DNA from: UBA7985 sp002711265
Lineage (GTDB): Bacteria; Pseudomonadota; Alphaproteobacteria; UBA7985
DNA: 64,000 nt
Direction of reading: 5' to 3'
NCBI GenBank assembly: GCA_965660945.1
Contig: CBFIBS010000001.1
Span: 248,001-312,000, forward strand
Shown here: positions 59,240 through 64,000 of the stretch, piece by piece
Numbering within the stretch: the first letter of the stretch is position 1
How the letters are laid out: each line of letters starts with the position of its first letter
The notes under the pieces: generated by a model
Told to the model about the DNA's origin: nothing
Databases searched by the model: none
Seen by the model: only the letters and a program-made list of their open reading frames with translations
Position numbers and translations under genes: made by a program

Positions 59240-59890
59240 CTAAGCGAGTGGCATTGATGCCGTCGGCGGCATCGCCGATGGCGCCACCGCAGCTTCATCC
59301 ATGGAATAGCTCTCAAAGCTGATATCACCAGTCCACGACCAGAGGGCGAGGATCGGCTCTGCCTCGGATCGCGTTGCATGGTCTTCGCGGCTGCCATGGA
59401 GGATGAAGCTCCCCGCTGGGCGCGGCACCCAAGTCTGGCTCCTATGCTGCCAGAACCCCGTGCCGGAGAGGACGTGATAGAGCTCGACGGCGTTGTGACG
59501 GTGAGACGGGTAGAAGGTGTCCCGGTCATGCCAGTAGATGCCCAGCCGGATGTCGTCGCTGCGCACCATGCCATCGGGGCCGATGAACTCGACATAGGCC
59601 CGGTTGGTGTAGGCCGCATCGGTGAACACGCCCCGGGTCCGCCACTGGAGCACGGGTTGCAGGCGCTCGAGCGCACCGACGATCGGGTCACGCTTGCGGT
59701 TGAGCGGCGCGAGGCTCTCGGCCAGCACCACGTCATGGTCGATAAAATCCCAGTGCGGAAGCAGCCCCTGCAGCCGCCGGATCTGCGCTGCCGTCTCTGC
59801 CCCTTGCGGCACAGGGGCTTCGGCGTAGCGGTGGGCGAACTGGTCCAGCAGCACCGACCAGGCCTGCTCAAGAAGGGGTGAGGTCAACAT
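59240..59890 (-). CDS. Cupin of the DMSP-lyase (DddL/DddQ-like) family
   Basis: A 216-residue cupin when read from the ATG at 59888-59890; the frame is open upstream to a TTG at 60049. The metal site is H130-x-H132-x3-E136 in PSHRHNAVELYHVLSG and H171 in REDHATRS. Y127 and Y138 flank it, as the catalytic tyrosines do in DddQ-type lyases. The tail AEPILALWSWTGDISFESY, and a helical N-terminal half before the barrel, are typical of the DMSP-lyase cupin family. True DddL/DddQ cleave DMSP to acrylate and DMS, but many members are untested. It is divergent from the RpiR regulator and the Rieske oxygenase, which it may be co-regulated with. Confidence 0.7.
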   Translation of the reverse strand: MLTSPLLEQAWSVLLDQFAHRYAEAPVPQGAETAAQIRRLQGLLPHWDFIDHDVVLAESLAPLNRKRDPIVGALERLQPVLQWRTRGVFTDAAYTNRAYVEFIGPDGMVRSDDIRLGIYWHDRDTFYPSHRHNAVELYHVLSGTGFWQHRSQTWVPRPAGSFILHGSREDHATRSEAEPILALWSWTGDISFESYSMDEAAVAPSAMPPTASMPLA

Positions 59891-60066
59891 GGGAGGCGAA
59901 CCGTGCTCTGTGTCTCCGATATGGGCGTGCAAATGCAGCAAGGTGAGGGCGCCGTCTGAAACCAGACCGACGTTTCTGGCCCTTCTACGCCTTGTCTCAA
60001 CCCAATATTTCGCTGGTACTTCAATGCGCTGGACAAGAGGACCACACAACTGTACCTCGTTAGGTC

Positions 60067-61032
60067 ATGAATGGCATGAATGTATCATCCGGCACGGTCG
60101 ACGACACCGAAGCGCCGCACGCAACCACCCAGGGCCCCGCTACGGCCGATCCGGGCTCACCCGAGGCCGTGCTCGAGCGGCTCACCGCCGCCCAGGGCGA
60201 CATGCCCCCACAGCTGCGCCGGGCTGCGACCTTCCTGCTGGAAAATGCCGCTGCAATCTCCGTCTCCTCCATGCGCCAGCTGGCCGATGCCGCCGGGGTC
60301 AAACCGAACACGCTGGTGCGGATGGCGCGCGCGCTGGGGTTCGAGGGCTTCGAGGACTTCCGCCGCCCGTTTCAGGAGCAGGTGCGCCGCGGCGGCGGTC
60401 AGAGCTATACCGACCGTGCCCGCTGGCTGCAGGATCTTTCCCACGGGGGTGAGCTGGACCGCCTGTTCGGCGATATGGCCGCAGCCTCGATGAACGGCAT
60501 CGAAGCCATGTTTTCAGGCACCGACCGCGCGTCGGTGCAGGCCGCGGCCCGGCAGATTCTCGGCGCGCGCGCGACCTTCGTGCTCGGCATGGGCATCGCC
60601 AATCCGCTGGCGCGCAACTTTGCCTATCTGGCATCCATGGCCGTCGACACCATCCAGGCGATCCCGCAGGACGGCGCGCTACCGATCGACGCGCTGGCCC
60701 GGGCGCGCAAGGGCGACGTGCTGCTCGCCATGACCTTCAAGCCCTACCGCCGCGACGTGGTCGAGACGGTGGAGGCCGCTCAGGCGCAGGGGCTGGAGGT
60801 CATCGCCCTGACCGACAGCCCGGCCAGCCCGATCCTCGTCGGCGCCCGCCACGGCTTTCTTGTTCCCGTCGATACCCCACAGTTCTTCACCTCGACCGTC
60901 GCGCTGGCCGCCTTTCTCGAAACGCTGATGGCCTTCGTGATCGCAGAAGCGGGACAAAATGTCGTGGCTTCGATTGATCGCTTTCACCAGCGGCGGCACG
61001 CTCTGGGTATCTATCTGGACGCATCCGATTAG
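60067..61032 (+). CDS. MurR/RpiR-family transcriptional regulator
   Basis: A 321-residue regulator with an N-terminal RpiR helix-turn-helix (MRQLADAAGVKPNTLVRMARALGFEGFEDFRRPF) and a C-terminal SIS domain (ARATFVLGMGIANPLARNFAYLAS ... DVLLAMTFKPYRRDVVETVEAAQAQG). SIS domains usually bind phosphosugars, yet RpiR proteins with this sequence type often sit beside betaine or methylamine-degradation genes. It is followed after 19 bases by the Rieske oxygenase gene and is divergent from the cupin gene, so it is the probable local regulator of both. Confidence 0.93.
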   Translation: MNGMNVSSGTVDDTEAPHATTQGPATADPGSPEAVLERLTAAQGDMPPQLRRAATFLLENAAAISVSSMRQLADAAGVKPNTLVRMARALGFEGFEDFRRPFQEQVRRGGGQSYTDRARWLQDLSHGGELDRLFGDMAAASMNGIEAMFSGTDRASVQAAARQILGARATFVLGMGIANPLARNFAYLASMAVDTIQAIPQDGALPIDALARARKGDVLLAMTFKPYRRDVVETVEAAQAQGLEVIALTDSPASPILVGARHGFLVPVDTPQFFTSTVALAAFLETLMAFVIAEAGQNVVASIDRFHQRRHALGIYLDASD

Positions 61033-61051
61033 CGGCGGAGTTTTTTTGGCA

Positions 61052-62155
61052 ATGAACGAGACCTCTCCCATCATCCGCTCGCTCGAAGGGCGCTACTACA
61101 CCGACCCGGAGATTTTTGCGACCGAGCGCAACGGGCTACTGATGCGGACCTGGCAGTTTGCCGGTCACGTCAGTCAGGTTGCCCGGCCCGGCGACTACTT
61201 TGCCTTTGAAATGTCGGGAGAAAACCTGTTCTGCCTGCGCGATCGCGCCGGTGAGGTGCGGACCTTCTTCAACGTCTGCCAGCACCGGGCGCACCAGCTG
61301 GTCAGCGGCAGCGGCCACGCCTCGCTGGTCGTCTGCCCTTATCACTCCTGGACTTACGAGCTGACCGGCCAGCTCCGCGCCGGGCCGAACATCCGCTCCG
61401 TGCCGGACTTTCCCAAGTCCGAAATCTGCCTGACCTCGGTGCGCACGGAGGTCTTTCACGGCTTCATTTTCGTCAATTTCGACGACGACGCCGCGCCCAT
61501 GGATGACTGGTTTCCGGGGGTGCGTGAAGAGCTGGGTGCCTTCGTCCCGGAAATCGACCGGCTGGCGCCGCTGGAGTGGGTGGAAATCCCGGAAAAGTGC
61601 AACTGGAAGGTTTCGATCGAGAACTACTCCGAGTGCTACCACTGCTCGATCAATCACAAGACCTTCGCCACCGGCGTGATCAAACCCGAAACCTACGACA
61701 TCCAGCCCCAGGGCTATTGCCTGCGCCACACAACCGAGTGCCAGAACCTCGATCAGATGACCTACCCCATCGATCTGGAAAGCAACGATTTTGCCGGCTC
61801 TTACAGCAGCTGGTTCCTATGGCCGACCTTTTCGTTCCAAGTCTACCCGGGCAACCGGCTCAACACCTATCACTGGCGCCCGCACGGGCCCGATGACTGC
61901 ACGGTCTGGCGCGGCTGGTACTCGATCGATGGCGAAGAAGACCCGGTTGTCCGTCAGCTGGCGGTCCAGGACCGGGAAACCACGGTGGAAGAAGACATTC
62001 ACCTGGTGGAGAGCGTGCAACGGGGACTGAAGTCCAAGGGCTACGTGCCCGGTCCGCTGGTGCTCGACCCCGGCTGCGGGGTCAATTCCGAGCACTCGAT
62101 CCGTGCCCTACAACAGTGGATGCGGGAAGGTGTCGCCGGAACCCGCCAACCCTGA
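61052..62155 (+). CDS. Rieske non-heme iron oxygenase, carnitine/betaine monooxygenase type
   Basis: A 367-residue oxygenase alpha subunit. The Rieske cluster ligands are C76-x-H78 (NVCQHRAHQ) and C95-x2-H98 (CPYHSW). The mononuclear iron ligands are H197, H202 and probably D315 (EEDIHLVES). The bridging acid between the two sites is E194 in YSECYHCSINH, a Glu as in carnitine monooxygenase CntA, where ring-hydroxylating enzymes have Asp. The ending LVESVQRGLKSKGY also resembles CntA. It should oxidatively cleave a quaternary amine such as carnitine, glycine betaine or proline betaine. GGAG lies 10 bases before the ATG at 61052. No reductase gene is adjacent. Confidence 0.9.
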   Translation: MNETSPIIRSLEGRYYTDPEIFATERNGLLMRTWQFAGHVSQVARPGDYFAFEMSGENLFCLRDRAGEVRTFFNVCQHRAHQLVSGSGHASLVVCPYHSWTYELTGQLRAGPNIRSVPDFPKSEICLTSVRTEVFHGFIFVNFDDDAAPMDDWFPGVREELGAFVPEIDRLAPLEWVEIPEKCNWKVSIENYSECYHCSINHKTFATGVIKPETYDIQPQGYCLRHTTECQNLDQMTYPIDLESNDFAGSYSSWFLWPTFSFQVYPGNRLNTYHWRPHGPDDCTVWRGWYSIDGEEDPVVRQLAVQDRETTVEEDIHLVESVQRGLKSKGYVPGPLVLDPGCGVNSEHSIRALQQWMREGVAGTRQP

Positions 62156-62361
62156 GAGCCGGGCGGGGTCACGCAGGCACTCCAATGCGGGCTGCGCAAA
62201 CGCGACGAAGAGGTGACCTGCTGACCCAACGGGGCGAGCAGGGCCTGATACACGGCTGATCTTGCGTCGAGCGCAATCCCGGAAGCCCGGTTGCAGCCGT
62301 GTCAGATTTTCAGGCGGGGTCGGGCGACAGCAGCCGCCCGAAAAACCGCTTCAGGCGTGGT

Positions 62362-62574
62362 CTATTCTTCGACTTGCAGGTTCACAGCCGAGGTCTTGCC
62401 CCGCTGGTCGTCAACCTTCAGTTCGTAAGAGATCGCCTGGCCGTCGTTCAGCCCCTTGAGGCCGGAGCGCTGGACTTCAGAGATGTGGACGAAGACGTCC
62501 TTGCCGCCTGCGCTGGGTTCGATAAAGCCGTAACCTTTGGTCTCATTGAACCACTTAACGGTACCGGTTTCCAT
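62362..62574 (-). CDS. Cold-shock protein (CspA family)
   Basis: A 70-residue single-domain cold-shock protein that binds single-stranded RNA or DNA. The RNP-1 motif KGYGFIEP and the RNP-2 motif VFVHISEV are intact, and the start METGTVKWFNETKGYGFI is typical. AAGGA precedes the ATG. It lies 40 bases after the DEAD-box helicase gene on the same strand, with a terminator-like hairpin between. Such a pair is common in cold-adaptation operons. Confidence 0.96.
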   Translation of the reverse strand: METGTVKWFNETKGYGFIEPSAGGKDVFVHISEVQRSGLKGLNDGQAISYELKVDDQRGKTSAVNLQVEE

Positions 62575-62590
62575 TTGGGTATTCCTTCAT

Positions 62591-62623
62591 AAACAAAAAT
62601 ACAGCAGCACCCTGTCAGGCTGC
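62591..62623 (-). terminator. Intrinsic terminator-like hairpin between helicase and csp
   Basis: On the minus strand GCAGC...GCTGC (62604-62623) forms a 5-bp stem with further partial pairing inside, followed by TGTATTTTTGTTT. It overlaps the helicase stop codon and ends 17 bases before the csp ATG, so it may end the helicase transcript or act as a csp leader structure. Confidence 0.5.
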
Positions 62624-64000
62624 CGCCTCGCCTGGCCCTTTGGCCCTGCCTTTTGAGTCGCGTTTCGCCCGCGCCTCTTGTCTCATTTTTCCGCCCGAGG
62701 CGTTCCCTGAAGAACCGCTTCGCGCGGGCTTTCGTCCTTGCGTGCGGCCTGCTTTGGCCTCGCTTGATCCCGTCGATCGGGGCTGCCCCTTGCGGTGGTT
62801 GCCGACCTTAGGCTTACGAGTGCCACTTTTCTTTTTCTTTTTCAACGGCTTACTCGAATCGGGAGCCGTTGAATCAGCAGAGCCGGGGTCTTCGGCCCGT
62901 GCACGAATGGGATTCCAGGCCGACTTTTTCGGGGGTCGGACGCCATCCCGCGGGCGATCGGCAGCCCCTTGGGCCGGTGCTCCGGCCTTGCCCCGCTTCC
63001 GGTTGGGCCGCTTTTCTGGCCGGGCTGCGCCGTCGGCTTCAACGGCCACGGGCGGGGCGTCCTTGTCGGGCAGCTCTGCGCCATCAAGTCGCAACTGCTC
63101 CATGGGGAGTTTCAGGCCCGTGAGACGCTGAATGTCCTTCAGCAGGGGTTGCTCGGCCGGGGCGCAGAGCGACAGCGCCACACCCTCCTTACCGGCCCGC
63201 GCCGTGCGGCCGACGCGGTGGACATAGCTTTCGGCAACGTGCGGCATCTCATAATTAATGACATGGCCGACAGAATCGACGTCGATCCCACGGGCGGCAA
63301 TGTCGGTGGCGACCATCAGCGGTACTTCCGCCTTTTTGAAGGCCGTCAGCGCCCGGTTGCGCTCGCCTTTGGACTTATCGCCGTGCAGGGCAAAGGCCTT
63401 GATCCCGGCCTGCCGCAGCAGCTTTTCCAACGAATCCGCTGTGCGCTTGGTGCGGGTGAAGACGATGCCTCGATTGATACCATATTGTTCGACCAGCGCC
63501 AGCAGCGCGCGGCGGCGGTCGCGGGACTTGATGGCGAACACATGCTGCTCGATGCGTTCGACCGGCTTGGACTGCGGCGAGGTCTCGATCTCAACGGGTT
63601 TGAGCAAAAAATCGCTGGCCAGCTTACGGATCGGCTTGGGCATGGTCGCGGTGAGCAGAAGCGTCTGACGCTTTTCGGGCATGGCCTGCATGACCTTCCG
63701 CATGCTCGGCAGGAAGCCCATGTCCATCATCTGGTCGGCTTCGTCGAGCACGATCACGTGGGTGCGGTGCAGGCTCAGATAGCCGCTGTCGAGGTGGTCG
63801 ATCAGGCGCCCGGGCGTGGCGATCACGAGGTCAGCGCCGCGCTTCATAGCGTTGATCTGCGGGCCGTAGCCGGTGCCGCCGATCAGCAGCGCGATCTTGG
63901 CCTTGGAAAACTTCGACAGGGCGCGGGCGTTGTCCACGATCTGCATCGCTAGTTCGCGCGTTGGCGCGACCACCAGACCACGGCAGTGGCCGGGGCCGGC
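62615..64000 (-). CDS. DEAD-box RNA helicase, N-terminus beyond the window
   Basis: An ATP-dependent RNA helicase, truncated by the right edge of the window: the frame is open through 64000 and begins at GLVVAPTRELA (motif Ia). Visible motifs are GG, TPGRLID, VLDEADQMMDMGF (motif II), TAT in LLLTATMPK (motif III, commonly SAT), GIVFTRTKRTA, VATDIAARGIDVDSVGHVINYEMP and HRVGRTARAGKEG. After the core, about 170 residues form a basic, Lys/Arg/Ser/Gly-rich, disordered tail, as in RhlE- or CsdA-like proteins that act on ribosomes or degradosomes. It precedes csp, which suggests cold adaptation. Confidence 0.95.
   Translation of the reverse strand, partial: AGPGHCRGLVVAPTRELAMQIVDNARALSKFSKAKIALLIGGTGYGPQINAMKRGADLVIATPGRLIDHLDSGYLSLHRTHVIVLDEADQMMDMGFLPSMRKVMQAMPEKRQTLLLTATMPKPIRKLASDFLLKPVEIETSPQSKPVERIEQHVFAIKSRDRRRALLALVEQYGINRGIVFTRTKRTADSLEKLLRQAGIKAFALHGDKSKGERNRALTAFKKAEVPLMVATDIAARGIDVDSVGHVINYEMPHVAESYVHRVGRTARAGKEGVALSLCAPAEQPLLKDIQRLTGLKLPMEQLRLDGAELPDKDAPPVAVEADGAARPEKRPNRKRGKAGAPAQGAADRPRDGVRPPKKSAWNPIRARAEDPGSADSTAPDSSKPLKKKKKSGTRKPKVGNHRKGQPRSTGSSEAKAGRTQGRKPARSGSSGNASGGKMRQEARAKRDSKGRAKGPGEAAA

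Noticed and set aside
62321..62340. CGGGCG/CGCCCG hairpin downstream of csp as a terminator
   Set aside because: The neighbouring T run (read on the minus strand) comes before the hairpin, not after it, and there is no T tract in the right place on either strand.

Overview
The window is a GC-rich (low-to-mid 60s % by eye), densely packed chromosomal segment with about 53 protein genes, one clear riboswitch, no rRNA or tRNA, and no recognisable insertion sequence, prophage or CRISPR array. The gene families suggest a marine-type alphaproteobacterium: a DMSP-demethylase-like gene, a SoeABC-type sulfite dehydrogenase, an Fe-S-type APS reductase, many betaine, carnitine and hydroxyproline-betaine-like catabolic enzymes, an AspRS of the probably non-discriminating type, and a B12-dependent mutase beside a cobalamin riboswitch. 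I cannot name the genus from the sequence.

Layout. 1-3.3 kb: a glutarate operon on the minus strand (glutaryl-CoA dehydrogenase, family III CoA-transferase, class III aminotransferase running off the left edge). 3.4-6.3 kb: an ArsR regulator with the cysteine spacing of persulfide sensors, a TetR/BetI-like regulator with no normal start codon, and two tandem, related proteins of unknown function. 6.4-8.5 kb: GNAT, EamA permease and DUF1330. 8.8-13.5 kb: a three-subunit molybdopterin oxidoreductase (SoeABC/DMSO reductase type). 13.6-18.4 kb: phosphonoacetaldehyde hydrolase, divergent from a DmdA-like demethylase and a polar amino acid-type ABC transporter lacking a binding protein. 18.4-27 kb: lipoprotein, pyrC-pyrE, AEC permease, acetyl-CoA synthetase, an APH(6)-type kinase, LysR and a methyltransferase.

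27-32.3 kb: methylmalonyl-CoA mutase, divergent from a cobalamin riboswitch that leads a 49-residue membrane peptide and a complete ABC-3 (Zn/Mn-type) metal transporter. This is the most distinctive unit: the riboswitch suggests that the transporter carries cobalt. 32.8-45.8 kb: aspS, EamA, rnd; a putative carnitine-type operon (ADP-forming CoA ligase, CaiD, a crotonase without catalytic glutamates); galE, a HAD phosphatase, leuCD and cysH.

46-62 kb: an accessory catabolic region: class III aminotransferase, an enolase-superfamily enzyme with both acid/base lysines, an alcohol dehydrogenase, a dimethylglycine dehydrogenase-like flavoprotein, a carboxymuconolactone decarboxylase-like protein, a PQQ sugar dehydrogenase, the urate hydroxylase PuuD, a PhyH dioxygenase, a Tat-exported CIA30 protein, pseudouridine kinase and glycosidase, and a DMSP-lyase-family cupin divergent from an RpiR regulator and a Rieske oxygenase of the carnitine/betaine type. 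62.3-64 kb: a cold-shock protein and a DEAD-box helicase running off the right edge.

Together the genes describe a heterotroph that scavenges quaternary amines and organosulfur compounds, oxidises sulfite, feeds C2/C3/C5 acyl-CoA pools into central metabolism (Acs, Mcm, GcdH), and imports metal under B12 control. Functions are inferred from translated sequence motifs read by eye; no database search was run.
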